Source: Paragordius varius
Taxonomy: Eukaryota > Nematomorpha
NCBI GenBank assembly: GCA_964247055.1
Contig: OZ176056.1
Coordinates: forward strand, 6,014,001 to 6,078,000
DNA: 64,000 nucleotides
Direction: 5' to 3'
Part shown: one piece after another, positions 10,500 through 24,362 of the stretch
How the letters are laid out: each line of letters begins with the position of its first letter
How positions within the stretch are numbered: position 1 is the stretch's first letter
Translations under genes and position numbers: made by a program
Notes under the pieces: generated by a model
The model's input: the letters and a program-made list of their open reading frames with translations, nothing else
What the model was told of the DNA's origin: nothing
Databases searched by the model: none

Positions 10500-13130
10500 A
10501 AAAAAAATCATACTAGGTGTTTTTTAAGCGTTAAAGGTATTAACCTATCAGTTACCACTATAAAAGCGGGCGAGTTTCTGACGACTTCTTGTCGGGTACC
10601 GTCGTTCCTGTATTTTTGTGGGGAAGTTGGTTGTCGCAGATACCTGGGTATTATCATTTGGAGTTTTGGCTGTCGGGGTAATCGGTTCGGTTTCGTCACT
10701 TTTGCGTTTCGGCAATTGTTCCATCGTCCTTTACGTGTTACATCCTCCTTACTCGTGTTGCTGGAAGTGGTAGTTTGTTGTAGTGGTTGGTGTACCATTT
10801 GGTCGGCGTGCTTCCATACGACTTTCTCCGGGTCTTTGTCCCATACCTTGTATGAAAATAACCCTGTACGCTCTCCGGCGCGCCACTCTGGACTTAGCTC
10901 ATTTTTAATCATTACTGGATTATTAATGGCAAACTGACGTCGGGGTGCCGGTGCATCTAACAATGTTGCCCTACTATATAACTAGGTTAAGGGGGAGTGT
11001 ACGCTTGAACATTAATTGAACCAGGGTCTCTTTAGTTGTCGAGTGTATAGAGTTTCTATACGCCCATAGGCTAGTGTTAAACGCTTCGTGGGTGGATATC
11101 GCATTATTTTTTATTCTTTTGTATTTATTTTTTATTGTACCTACCCTCTCTACCATCCCATTACTCTTAGGATGGTAGGGGGTAACTTAATATGTTTCAC
11201 CCCTAACCTACATAAGGTTGACGTGAAGTACCCAATGATAAGATGCGAAGCGTTATCGCTAACGATTTTTCTTGCAAGCCAAACCTTGCAACGTTTCTTC
11301 TACTTTATGGATTATATTCGCTGTGGTTACCTTTTTCAAAATTAACCCTTCTGCCCATTTCAAGGCACTATCAATTATCAACAACCAATTATAACCGTCT
11401 ACTGGTCCGGCTTTAATATGCAAACGCTCCCACACAGCAACATTATGATCCCACTGATACGTAGAATTCTGAGTAACATTCGGTCTACTACGTTAGCACG
11501 ATTCGCATTGACATCTGGCTTTTACCAGGTCATTTTCTAATTCTGGCCAATAACACGTAAATCTGGCTTTCGCTTTCATTGTCTCTACGTTGTTATGACC
11601 GCTGTGTAGGTATCTCACCACCACTTTTTGGAGAGGCTTCGGAATTTTAATCCGATCATTTAAATTTAGTAAGCCATATTGATATGCCATCTCGTCTTTA
11701 CGGTTTACAAGATTTTTTAATTCTGGACTCTAGTCATGCTTGTTTAACGCTTTAATTACTTTTTGTAATACTGGATCTAATGCGGTTTCTTTTCGAATAT
11801 CATCTCTGCTAAACCGCACGTTATGACAATTCAAAATCTCAGATATCTGGTAACCGCATAATCTTCATCGTAGGCAACGATCTCGTTAATCGGCCATCTC
11901 GGTAAATAATCAGCTCTATTTTAAGCCCCCTTTTGATGAATTATTTCAAAGTCGTATTCATTTATCATATTAATCCATCTTATTACTTTAGCATTATGAA
12001 TTTCTTTTAAATTTTAATCTGTATTTATTGACTTCACTAAGGGTAAATGGTCAGTAAATATTATAAATTTTCTACCATATACGAAACTATGAAACTTTCT
12101 TAAAGCAAAAAATACTGCTTCCAATTCCTTCTCGATAGTGGAATAATTCCTTTCAACGTTGCTACACTTTTGTGAGGCATACGCGATCGGTATCCTTTCA
12201 CTATTAACCTCATGACTTAAAATAAACTCGAATCCTAAATCTGACGCATCAGTTTCTATTATCAATTTCCTATTCGGGTTATATGGTGTTAAAAACACTT
12301 TTCGCTTAACAAATTCTTAGCTGCAAACCAGCTTTTCCCATGTTTCTCGGTCCAAGACCATCTCGGATTTTTACTAGTTAATTCATGTAAGGGACTGATC
12401 ATTTGTAATTTTGGTATAAAGCGTTATGAAACGTCAAAAAATCTAAAAAACTACGTAATGACTTTTTATCTACCGGCCTTTTTAGTTTTTTAATTGCCTT
12501 GATTTTGCTTTTACATGGGCTTATACCATTTTTCGGTTCAAATCTTTTATAATTTACTGATTCTGCACCTATCATTATTTTATCTTCATTAATAGGAATG
12601 CGGCTTTATCGAGACGACTTAATACGTTATTTAAATTGTTAATGTGCTCATTTTCCGTCCTACCAGTCACTAGGACGTCATTAAAATACGCAAATTCCCG
12701 GACTTTCAGCCAGCACCTGTTCCATCACCCGTTGAAAGATGATGGGTGCCGTGGCCAGTTCAAACGGCATGCGTTTGTAGCTAAAAATAAGTTTTTGAGA
12801 TAGTTAACAAATCTTGCCACTCCTCTGCCACTGGAATTTGGAGGTAAGCATTTTTTAAATCAATATGTGAGACCTTCGCTTATTTTCGACAACTATTCAA
12901 ACGTGGGGATTATATAAGAGTCGTCTTGCAACCACTTATTAATCGTTACCCGAAAATCACTGCATATGTTTAATTCGCCATTCGTAAGTACATTAACCTG
13001 AGGCATGGCCCATGTCACAGGTGTTATGTTAGGATCAACTGGTTCTAAAAGCCTAACTTTTCTAGCCTCGTCAGCTCTTTCTTCATCTTTTCTCTCAATG
13101 GAAAAGGCACCCGACATGATAATGCTTTCG
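10500..13130 (-). mobile_element. Ty3/gypsy retrotransposon fossil (pol region)
   Basis: Reading on the minus strand from high to low coordinates, parts of a reverse transcriptase (about 12300-13120), a ribonuclease H (about 12014-12300, with the TDASDLG and EKELEAVFFALRKF boxes), an integrase zinc-binding region (about 11490-11700, with HNNVETMK and CQCESC) and the integrase core to C-terminus (about 10510-11160) appear in the usual Ty3/gypsy order. No gag or flanking long terminal repeats were found. The element is broken, with several breaks, and looks old. Confidence 0.8.
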
Positions 13131-13239
13131 GGATCGCATTCGCTGCAATGGAATTTTTACAGGGTCTTTATAACACATCCTGCTTATTTTCGAATGTTTT
13201 TATATTTTTCGAAAATCTCATTTAATTTTAGATAATTAA

Positions 13240-13760
13240 TTTTAATTTAACCCTTTAACTCTCCAACTTTTTACATGTATGTTTGTTATTCTATAATTTG
13301 TGATTTTAGGCTCTCAATCAAACAAATTTTTCGCATTAATTACAAAATTAAATAATTTAAAAAGCTATTAAAATATATATTTTGATTTGTGCCTTGTTTT
13401 ATCTAGGTAATTACACGATAATTGTTTTACCAAAAATAACCAAATTAAAAAACCACCTATATTTTTATTATTTAAATTTAAATATAATATGTTACACAAA
13501 AAATGATAAATCTTAAAAACATAAACAATTTAACCGATAATTAAAAATAATGTAGTGGAAACGGTATATAATTAAATATTTATAAAAAAAATACATGTTT
13601 GCCGTTCGCCTGTGTCACTCCACACAAAGACATCACAAATATAAAGGCATAAATATAGCATAAAACGTTAGGGTTGTCTAGAACCACCCAATATTAAATT
13701 ATTATCAAAGATCATGATGGCTAAATTTATATAAAACATTAAAATTTCAGTCAAAAAATG
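13240..13760. other. Intergenic A+T-rich, nothing recognised
   Basis: No open frame, splice-flanked exon or repeat structure was recognised between the gypsy fossil and the palindromic element at 13765. Confidence 0.4.
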
Positions 13761-13764
13761 CATT

Positions 13765-14005
13765 AATATTACGATCATATCCTTTATTTTATCAAAAATT
13801 TATTTTTTTTGTTAAATGGGTAATATTTGGTATAGAATATAAAAAAAACATGAGCTCTATGTTGATTCTTATAATTTTTGATGAATATGATATTGGTAAT
13901 TCAATAGAGCTCTTGCTTTTTCCATTCTTTACCAAATATTTATACCCATTTAAACAAAAAAAATAAATTTTTAATAAAATTAAGGATACATGACTGTAAT
14001 TAATA
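13765..14005. mobile_element. Palindromic MITE-like element
   Basis: The two halves are inverted copies: AAATGGGTAATATTTGGTAT near 13815 against its complement near 13945, with ATGAGCTCTAT near 13850 opposite ATAGAGCTCTTG near 13903. The outer arms ATCCTTTATTTTAT and ATAAAATTAAGGAT extend the pairing. The size of about 240 bp and the near-complete self-complementarity fit a MITE. The superfamily is unknown. Confidence 0.6.
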
Positions 14006-14364
14006 TTCCAGTTTATAATGTACTGCTTAGGCTATTTGATAATAATTTTATAAATTACATTTTAAGGATAATATGTCAAATTACATAGCAAAACTATATT
14101 TAAAATATTCATATTTCATAGGTTATTATATGTCCCTTTAACATACTGTATTGTAAGTTAACCAATTGATTCATTTACATATATAATGTATAATAGTTCT
14201 AAAAATTTGAAAAAATTTGTAGAAAAGGTGGTTTTCATGTAAACACTTGTAACAGACCAAATAATTATATAATCGAATCCTTGAACTCCATTCATATAAC
14301 ATATATTCAATTTGTCAAAAAAACTTTTAATAATTATTTGAAATAGTTTTCCTCACACAAGTTT

Positions 14365-14370
14365 TATAAA
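14365..14370 (+). promoter_or_regulatory. TATA-like box of the secreted-peptide gene
   Basis: TATAAA lies 46 bp upstream of the ATG at 14416, which would leave a 5' leader of about 20 nt. In DNA this A+T-rich such a match can occur by chance. Confidence 0.3.
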
Positions 14371-14415
14371 ACCAAATTTTTTATTATATTTCGTTGTAAA
14401 AAATATTTTATCGCC

Positions 14416-16060
14416 ATGACTAAATTTGGAATATTCGTTCTTTTAGCCTGCTTATGTATGTTATTCGTAGATTGTCAGGGTAAAAGACATTTTAATAAAA
14501 TATTTTAAGGGGTTTCCAAGCCCAGCCGTATGCGGCCCTATGTAAATGTTATGCCGCCCACGAGAAAATGATAGAAAACTTTATGAAATTTAAATAAATT
14601 CTTTATTAATAAAATTGTCTTAATAAATCTTTCCGCGGCAATAAACTAGAAAAATTGTTAAAATATACAGCCTTTTTTACAGTTTAATGTTTGAAATCTA
14701 ATAAAACATTTATAAATGCCCATATGTTTCGTGAATGCTGCCCGCCGGGTTTTAGAAAATGCGGCCCGCGAAGCCACTTATGTTGGATACCCCTGATATA
14801 AAGCAAACAAACCGAAAAAAATTTAATAGCCAATTATAAAAATATATTTCTTTATTAATCAATTTTTCAAGAAAATCTAATATTTATTTTAAAGTGAGCC
14901 GAAAATTCAGACATTATAAATATTAAATTTATTTTGTAGTATTTTAAAAATATTAATTAATGTAAAATTTGAGAATGTTTTAAAAAGCTAGTTTTAATTT
15001 TTTGCGATATAAAACATCCGATTAAACAATCGACATTTGATAAAAAGCTTTTTTATTAAGTAAAGTTGTTTGTTCTTTATGCTAAATATAATTTTTTATT
15101 TTATTATGAAAATAATTAGATTTAAATTAAGGTTTTATTATATGCATAACGGAAAATTTTGTCAAATTAACATTAATATGGCCCATTAGGGTAAAATGAT
15201 GGCCATTTGATTTATAAATAGAAATTTTACGAAATTTGTTGGATTTAATTTCCTTATATGCGGTGCAATGACCAATTTTAACCTTAAATTCCAAAATTTT
15301 AAAATCCATAAAAAAGGACAAATATAAAATGCTACCAAAATTTTAACACTATATATATATATATATATACATAAAATCAGTTCGAAGTGGTATTGTGGCT
15401 GAATTAAAGGAGCTGGAAAGAAAATTTTATGAATTGCAACGTGAACAAACCGAATATATAAATCTGCATGGTAAATATTATTTTTGGTGAAATACCCCGA
15501 TTTGAAATTATATACAAAATCAAGATTTCGATTTTAACATTAAAATTTGATTCAAAAGTTGAACAGTATTTAGGTTTTGACAATTATTGTCATTCATAAG
15601 TTTTTCGTATTAAAAATAACTGTTATCGAATAAATTTATCAGTTTATTCGTGTAAAAACTTATTCAATTAGTATTAAAAATAAAAGAAATTGTATAAAAG
15701 TATGTTGAGAAAAATGCACATGCAAATTTTATTCGGGAACGTATTTTTTAATTGCAAGAGATGTTTAAAAGGTTGTTAGGGTTTCATTTTTTAAATATTT
15801 TTACATTAGACTTTTATGAGCTGGGAACTACTTTTTTCGACAAATTTAACAAATGTCAGCGAGAAAAACTATAAAAAAATAGTGATATTTCTTTGGTAAA
15901 AAAAAATATTTATTTTATATTCCCACACAATTTTTTTTAAGGTATCAAAGAATTTTGCAAGCAAAAATGTGATGATTATCAGTATAGTCGATGTGGTGAA
16001 TGCAAGGAATATTTGGATCAAATATATGGTACTAATCCACCAACTTTATCCCCACAATAG
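14416..16060 (+). CDS. Small secreted cysteine-containing peptide, three exons, unknown family
   Basis: Exons 14416-14479, 15381-15470 and 15942-16060 join in phase (both introns are phase 1, GT-AG) into 90 codons ending in TAG. The ATG context is CGCCATGA. Residues 1-22 (MTKFGIFVLLACLCMLFVDC then QG) form a classical signal peptide, so the product should be secreted. The mature part starts with a charged stretch likely to be helical (AELKELERKFYELQREQ) and then a compact cysteine block, CKQKC, seven residues, CGEC, that is CX3C-X7-CX2C. The tail is Pro/Thr rich (GTNPPTLSPQ). Phase-1 introns after the signal peptide are common in secreted toxin and effector genes of arthropods. I recognise no family. 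AATAAA signals start at 16073. Intron 1 carries a hAT-type MITE. Expression is unproven. Confidence 0.7.
14508..14795. mobile_element. hAT-type MITE (GGGGTGTCCAAC family) in intron 1 of the peptide gene
   Basis: The left end is AGGGGTTTCCAAGCCCAG and the right end, complemented, CAGGGGTATCCAACATAAG. G+C-rich subterminal boxes (ATGCGGCCC, GCGGCCCGCGAAG) flank an A+T-rich middle. The family recurs at 18363-18628, at 21430-21570 and in the cores of the foldback elements. A target duplication is not clear here. Confidence 0.65.
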
Positions 16061-16072
16061 ATATATATGTGA

Positions 16073-16085
16073 AATAAATAATAAA
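16073..16085 (+). terminator. Polyadenylation signal cluster of the secreted-peptide gene
   Basis: AATAAATAATAAA starts 13 bp after the TAG stop, giving overlapping AATAAA-type hexamers on the sense strand. The DENND5 stop on the other strand is at 16390, so the two transcripts end toward each other. Confidence 0.5.
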
Positions 16086-16389
16086 TTTATTATTATAAAA
16101 ACAAATAAATGTGTTAATTTTTAACTACATCAATATGAAAATGCTGCAATAATGATTTTTTAGTAAAATAACGAAAGAAAAATGTGTGAAATGATTATAC
16201 TTTAAAGATATGTCTATACATATTTATATAAACAATAAGTAACATGACTTTCGTTGTTATTTCATGATAAATAGCGGCTTTAACTGATTTTCTAGGAATC
16301 TACAAGAATGAGCTATAACATTCTTATAATAACTAATAATTTTTCTAAAAATTGTAAAATAAATGGGTATTAATCTCAATTTTAGGAAA

Positions 16390-19316
16390 TTATATAACAA
16401 ATAAATTGATTGGTACAAATTCAAGCTTTATATCATCAAACTTTTCCAATGACCCATAGATTTGGTTTAAAGTTTTTTGGTTACGGAAATAGGCATAATC
16501 TTCGTAAACTGAAACACACAATGGTGTTTGAGCCAACAACCGAACATAATGATGTAATAAATGAAATCTAGATTGGGTACAATTTAATTCATTAAGATTA
16601 TAGGAAAATGTGATTTCAAAATATTAATTTTATTCGAAATTACCATTTATACACTTTAAGTCCCCAAACTTAGCATATTTCTTTTTAATGTTAATTTAAG
16701 ATTCCTAATTAATTAAACATTGAAACATTTCGTATACTCGATTTAATCATATATATCATTCTGGGATAAATTTCATATATGATCAATTTTATGCTAAATT
16801 ATATAATTTTTTAAAAAAATTTATTTTTTTGTTAAGTGCTGTGTTAAAATAATAAATATATATTTTTCACGACTAGGGAAATATTAAATTTTTTTTATTT
16901 AATTTAATCAAAATATGTTAAATAGGAAAAAAGAAATAATGCAAAAAAAGAAATAATAAATATTTAGAGTAAAAATTTAAATTATACGGACAAAACGTAA
17001 AATTATAAAGACAATTATTTTAAAGGAAAACTATACTTTCTACTTGAATTTTTAAAATATTACAGATTTTTTTTAAAGTATGGTTGCCTTTTAGAAAAAA
17101 AATTTGTCCTTATATTATTACGTTTTATCCGTAGAATTTAAATTTTTAATGTTAGTTCTCTTTAATAAAAAGTCTTTTAATAGAAATTATGTAATAGAGT
17201 AAAATTAATTAAGGAGATTTTAAGGGTAAAATTGGAAGTAAAAAAATAAACTTACCTAAATAGCTGTATTATGAAGGCCCTAACCATATCGATTGAGGTG
17301 ATATTATTCACATTACTACAAGATTCATCTATTTGACAAAAATGATCGGCATCATTTATAGCTTTATATTTGGTACCATTACGATTGTCGCGATTGACTG
17401 CCCCTTTTATAATATGCGTGTTGGTAATTTTATGATTTGGGGCAAAATTGATTGCTGAACCCTTTAAACAAAACGTTTTTTGAATTTTTGAAAATAATGC
17501 TAGGATTGAATTTATATTCCGAATGGTTACATCATCCCAACCTTGACTGTGGAAACAAAGGAGTTTGCGCAAAAAATCATTAACATAACCTATTGTAGAA
17601 TAGAACATATTTTAGTAACTATAAATATTATTCTAGTCAAAAGTAAAATTACATAAAGAAAGTAAAAGATATATATGTTAGGACAATTATATTTTGCTAA
17701 ATATTAATTTTTTAACCAATTGTTTTGGTGTTTAGCTATAAATTGGTCACCTATTATAATTTTAAAATCATAAAAATTTAGGTTAGAAATAATCAAGGAT
17801 AAAAAATGTGTTTTCATAAAAAAAGTATTATCGTTTTAACAATTTATCATTAAAATTATCACTTTTTCTCTGAGTTAAAAATGTAAAATGGTGTAAAATA
17901 TAACCCAAAAAAGTCCATAGGTTTTCATCCTTGGAAGAGTCAAAAAATTTTGAACTAGGATACCGTCGATATGCCATAAAAAAGCGTTCCATATAACTGA
18001 GTAAACCATCGTTAGGATTGCAAATTAGTATGATTATTTGAGTGTTTAGCTAAATATAAAAAAAATTTAAAGCTAAAATAAAATTTTGAATGAAATCGTT
18101 TACGAAAGAGCTTAATTTGTTATTATTAATAAAAATGTGCTGTTAAAATAAGAAAAAATAATGTTAAAAAGTGTGTTTAATAAAAACTATTTGGCCCTAA
18201 AATAATTTTTTTGACTAAAAATCCTTATACTACAATTAAAAATGTTTGAATCTTTTAATAAAATAATTTGTTTTTACATTTATCCTTACGCAATATTTCG
18301 CATTGAAGCATTAATATATATTGTATGCTCATTCGTATTTTAATAATAACACTAGTCTAAAGGAGGGATGCCCAACATAAATGGTTTCGCAGGGCGCATT
18401 CGAAATATATATATGGGCATTAAACAATTTATTTATTTTTAAAATATAAAATTCAAATACAATAATGCAATTTTTTCTGATTCTCGCCAATTGGATAGGG
18501 TTATTTAGAAAAATTGGGTAATAAATATCAATTTTAATTAAATTTTATTGGCTTATTTGGAAATTATAGATTTCCATAATTTTCGGCCGCACATAAAGTT
18601 TCATAGAACCGCCTTTTAGACACTCCTGGTCTAAAGTATTCAACTTTGGATCGCAAATACTTTTAAAAAACTAATTTTGTTTGAGTTGGTTGAACATATT
18701 AAGTCAAATCTTATTTTAAGTAACAACAAAATATAATATACGGTTTATATCCAATTTATTTTGCAAACATAAATTCTAAAAAGTACATTTTTTCTATTTT
18801 TCAAATTTTTTCAAATTATTTAAATGGTAATTTAAAAAAAGATATTTCTATATTTTATGATTAAATACCTAATATAATTAGTATAGACAATAAATTATTT
18901 ACATTTTTAATGTTCACATCATATTCGTTAGGATTATTTCCTTTGAATTTTGCCAGGAACCCAATCTTTTCCCGCAAAGCAGTTAAACATACCTGATATT
19001 GTTCCAACAATATCATTTGTTGATCATATATTTGAGTTAGGGTTAATTCGGTATTTAAGTTGGTAGAATTGTCAACTTTTTCATTTAACACATCTATATT
19101 GCAAATATTTTTGAAAGTTAACGATTGCCACAAAATAGTGCAGCTAATTTTAGAATAAAATTCTAATAATAGATGTAATAACTCATAAATGTAATAAATA
19201 ATGTAGGATATTTAAAAATATAGCAATATCTTAATTTTAAAATAACATGAAAAAAGTCTTACCATGAGATTTAATTTTGGAATTTTCGGAGATTGTATCA
19301 TATAGAGTACGAATAT
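16390..19316 (-). CDS. DENND5: DENND5 exons: RUN2 domain and C-terminus
   Basis: Exons 19263-19316, 18903-19093, about 17871-18049, 17256-17589 and 16390-16567 (stop TAA at 16392-16390). The third reads TQIIILICNPNDGLLSYMER and FFMAYRRYPSSKFF, aligning with [20 protein letters not shown] and AFQHGFKSPRLFK. The fourth has GWDDVTIRNINSILALF (NWHTRARNFCRFVTAI). The last, FHLLHHYVRLLAQTP then YEDYAYFRNQKTL, matches DHLLHHWIALLADCP and YEDVALIKDHTL, and the protein ends about where vertebrate DENND5 ends. The donor of the third exon (GTGATA) is atypical and that border is approximate. No AATAAA was seen just after the stop. Confidence 0.85.
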
Positions 19317-22300
19317 CTTAATTATAAAATAAAACAAATAATTAATTGTACAAAAATAAATAAATATAATATAAAAATTTATACCCTTGGCCAAATCAAA
19401 ATTATAGGGTAGAAGTTCGCTCAGAAAAACACAAAAGTCTAAAGGAGATGCTATATTCTGTGATCCATCCTTTCGATTTCCAGGTATTTTCATTTGTCCC
19501 GCATTAAATATATTGTCAAATCTATCTTATTGAGTAGAAGAAAAAAAATTTTATATCAAATCTTATGAAAGAAAAATGTGAAGATTATAAATATATCTTA
19601 ATATTTTCGCACTTAAATATACGACCAGTTAATTCATTGCGGACGTAAATGGCTTTAATATTCATAGGGGTATCCGTAGGAGACGATGCCTTATTTGAGT
19701 AGGATAAATATATAGCTTGTAACACACCAAGGTTTTGATGCTATAATGTAATGTTAAAAAATATTTATTTGTACCATTTAATCAACTTATTGATTAATCG
19801 ACGCTACATTACATTTCAGACCATTAAAACAATAGCAGGATGGCCTGGTTCACAATTTCAATAGTAAATTGTATTGGTTTTGTAAAAAAGCATTTTTTAT
19901 GCCTATTTTAATTCTTTGCTTTGTGTATAATATTATACCATTTACACACCTCATATTCATGAAGCACTTCAAATTAAACCATGAAAATTTCGAATTCCCC
20001 CTTGAACATTTGAAATTCACCCAAAAATATATTACGTGTTTTTTTGAGCTAACTAGCTCATCATTATGAAGTATTTATGGCATTATCATTTTTTTATGGT
20101 GTTAATTTTAAACATTTTTTTTAATTTAAATAGATGTATTACTGATTTTAAAACAATGATTTTTAGGGTAAATTCTGAATAAGAAATGAGTATTTTAAAT
20201 AATCAAGGGTGAATCGAAGTGTAAATTGCATACACCGCTTAAATTTTAAATAAAGAGTACTTTTCTAATTAACCAACAATCAATATCGGCTTTATAACCA
20301 TTTGCATTACGTTTACTTTAAAAACAGAAAATTAATTGGTTTTTTTATTTGATTTAAATCTCTTATGGCAGAACATGAGCGATGAATTTGCCTGCTTCAA
20401 AAAAAATATTAAAATTAAAACAAAATTTTTGAAAAAAGAACATATCATTTAAAACTGTATTGACTAAGGAGAAAGCGAAGAGAAAGTCATTTGGTTGCCA
20501 TATTAAAACTTAAATTTAAACACCTAATTTCATTAAATACATTTCTGTAAAATATATTATCAACTAATAACTACGTTTCGGCTGAAACTTAAAAAAGGTG
20601 TAATTATTAAATTTTATAAGAAATTAGAGACGCATCTGCCTAAAATAAAATTTGGGTTGAAATATCATTGATTTACGAGAACCTTAAATTCGAATTCCAA
20701 CGAATTTTCCGAGGGTAAAAGGATTGGTGTCTTCTTTAGATGACCCATGAGAGTAAAACTAGGCAATTTAAAGACGGTATAAAATGTGATGGGTTTAATT
20801 GGGCAAAACACCATTTTATACGGTATTTCTATCATAATGATATAATTATTATTAATAAAATTTCGTGAATTTAAAACATAAAATTCAATTAATATTGAAT
20901 AATGTATGATTTTATCGAATTATAAATTTTTTAAGAATTCACAAATACTAGTCGAAAAACCCATGCATTTAATATTTCCAGCTTCTTATCTTTGATTGTA
21001 ATATTTTTAATTGAAACTTGCATATATATTATATATTCATTCTATTTTAACGAAAAGATTATACAGTATGCATTTTAAAGCTGGCTTATTGACATTGGAG
21101 TTAGTCAATTGACACACAGAAACAAATCCCAATAATCTTACCTATATTGATGTAAGTGTTTGTAAAGCAAAAGTAATCCACGGTACCCAAAGTTTGAATG
21201 TAATGTAAAAATTGTTCACATTCGTCAGCACATCGGATAAAAGCATAGCGTTTATAATATTTTCTATTCCGAACAAAAAAATGCATAAATTATTATTGAA
21301 TCAATATACAGTATGAGTAAGTATATATTGGAAAGTAAAATATTGCCAAATAGTAGTATATTAAACAAAGAAAATTATTGACAAATAATAATAAAAAGTG
21401 AAAAAATAACGCGAAAATTGTCAAAATACATAATGGTTTTTACAATCTTATGTTTAAAATCTAATAAAATATTTGTGAATTCCATATATTTTTCGAATGC
21501 GATCCGTCGGATTTTTCCTTCCAAAAATGCGGCCTGCGAAGCCGTTTATGTTGAAAACCCATACTAGAGCTAAATTTTATTATTTTTTTTATAGTTTTTT
21601 TTTCAGAATCACGTGAAACGTTTATAATTAAAACTTTTGTATGAATTATGTGAATAAATTATAGTTAAATTTTAAATTTTTAGTAATAGCATAAGACATT
21701 CGTATATAGGTCATGAATAAGGCAGAAAATATTGATATTTATATACAGTTTAGAGTTCCTTTTTCCTTTTAAAAGGAAGGACTTAAATTATAACCGAACT
21801 CGCCTGCTCAGGGCTGACAGCGATGATTGAAAAATTGCGTATTTCTACCTCCAGTAGAAAAAATATAAATAAATTTATTAGAAGCTCGAATTGTCGCACA
21901 AAAGCATCATCAGGAGTTGTTTAAAAAATAAGTGGAACCAAATAAATAAATTTTAATATGTGACTAATTAATATTTTCTTTAATTGCTATAACTATAATG
22001 GATAAAGAAAAATATCACAAAGGAAATCATAACAATCTAGTAGGTGCGTGTGGAACAATTTTATATAACACATATATGTATATATATTAAGGTATCTAAA
22101 TAATGAAAAATATAAATATTTAATATCAATACTTTATAAAGGATTGAGAATAAAAATTGTGGGTTCATGTGCCGCCTTCTCTTCGCGACTATTAGTAGAT
22201 TATAAGGACTGTATGAATAAGGATTCTTTGGTTAGTCTGGATTTGAGCTTCTTCGATTGCTAAGATATCTACCGAAATAGAAGGTGGTCATTGTCCAAAC

Positions 22301-24317
22301 AATGTAAGAATATGGCTGAATGCTTCTTACATGCTCTTTAAACTTCACCTTTAAGTCTCTTTTCTTGTCTCATAGCCTAACAATCATTGCAGTTTAACCT
22401 GTATGTATTCTCAGATTCGATATCGAGAGTTAAGAGAACGTTTGCTGTAGGTTTGTAGTAAACTTTTAAACTATTTTTTCTTTTTAGAATTTTGACAAGG
22501 TTGGTAGAATGTAGGGTAGGAATATATATTTACTTGCGATTATAATAGTAGACGATTGTGATTAATTTGCAAAATACATGTCCGGTAGTGTTACAATTAA
22601 ACCGTGCCATTAGCAGAAGCGATTAACAATGATATATTGGATACTATGGCTAGGCAAAACCAGGATATGAAAGATATTCTGGACCAGATTGATGACCAAA
22701 CTAGAAACGATTTGTAAAAAACATTAAAACGACCATACATATGTAACCCATCAATAATAAAGAAGACATCAAAACGCTAAAGACGCACAAAGATCATAAT
22801 GGCTTTAAAATTTGAATGCGAAAAAAATGTAAAAGAAATATTTCTAGATGAACTCACAAATTTTCCTTTTCCAATAACCTAAATCCTATATTCCTAAATA
22901 TAAGCCTTCAATTTTGTTAAGACCAATTGTTAGTTATTGAACAGCTTCCACCTATATAAAAAGTAGATATCTAACAAATCTATTCAATCTACTACGCAGT
23001 AATGTACATAGTGTTAAAAATTTGTTTGAATTGGCACAAAAAATATGCAACTTCATGTCAACAGAGAAAAATTTATCGTTAATGTAACATATCCACAAGT
23101 ATTCAGCTTGACTATTCTAGAGGAATTCGCTTAAAGACATAGGGACTTTTTTGAAAAGGATTACCACATTAATTCAAGCCTCCTCTTAATCTAGACAATT
23201 TTGCTAACAACTATTTTACCTTTAAAAATAAATCTTATAAACTAAAAAAATGTATTCCTATAGGTAGCAGTTTCTCATTGGTGAACTGTGTCTTAGTACA
23301 TTGAGAGGGTTTTATCAAACAACGAAATAAAATTTTATAAAGGATATGGTGAGATGAGATATTAGTAAGTCTCAGAAATGAATTAAAATAAATTATTTAT
23401 AGCGCTGAACAACTAATCGGAACTAACTTAATAAAGAAGAGAACATCGAAAATTCAATATGTTTTTTAGCCATTGTCATAGCTAAAGTCCGCAATAACAG
23501 CCATATATCCATCGCCACAAAAGTTAATTATAGAAAATTTACAATTTCACTTTTCTATCTTTGGAGTGAAATCACCAACCATTCACCTACAAATGCACAG
23601 TATCCTGCTACATAAAGCGCACACTGCCGCTACCAAACACATTGGAAATGCAGATAAAGCAAACAAGTGAAATAGTGCAGTATCCTCTACACCAGAGAAA
23701 TCACCAAGAGTGGAACACATCGGCTGTCAATGCTGTCCTATCAGTGCCGATCGGTTCTGCTAATAACTAGGTGCACACTGTAATACTACTGGACTGTGTA
23801 ATACAATGACACAATCGTCTACTATCATTGCCCCGATTAGTCGTAAAAATGTATGCCTACCCTACAGCGGAACTTCTACCAACCTTGCTTGCCGAAATTC
23901 TAAAAAACAAAATAGTTTAAAAGTTTACAACAAACCTACAGCAAAAGTTCTCTTAATGTTGTGAACTCGCGATATCGAATCAGAATACATTATACAGGTT
24001 ATGCAATGACAGTCTAAGAGATGGGACAGTTCAAAAGAGACATAAAGGTGTGAAATTTAAAGAGCATGTAAGAATTAGCCATTGTTTGGACATTGGTTAC
24101 CATTGTTATAGCTCGGTAATGTTAGCGATAAAAAAAAGTTCAAATCCAGACTAACCAAAGGATTCTTATTTATACAGTGCACAAAAGTATGGCTACCATA
24201 TAGGCGTGAAGAGAAGCGGGACTTATATCTCAGACTAAAATTATAATTAAAAACCATAGCATTTTTTTCCCATACCTTATAGTATTGATATTAAATTTTT
24301 ATTTATTATTTAGGTAA

Positions 24318-24362
<45 letters not shown>

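Noticed and set aside
10716-13235. Plus-strand open frames at 10716, 11088 and 13005
   Set aside because: Antisense shadows of the gypsy fossil.
15127-15321. 64-codon minus-strand frame in intron 2 of the peptide gene
   Set aside because: No start context, splice sites or similarity; typical of A+T-rich intron sequence.
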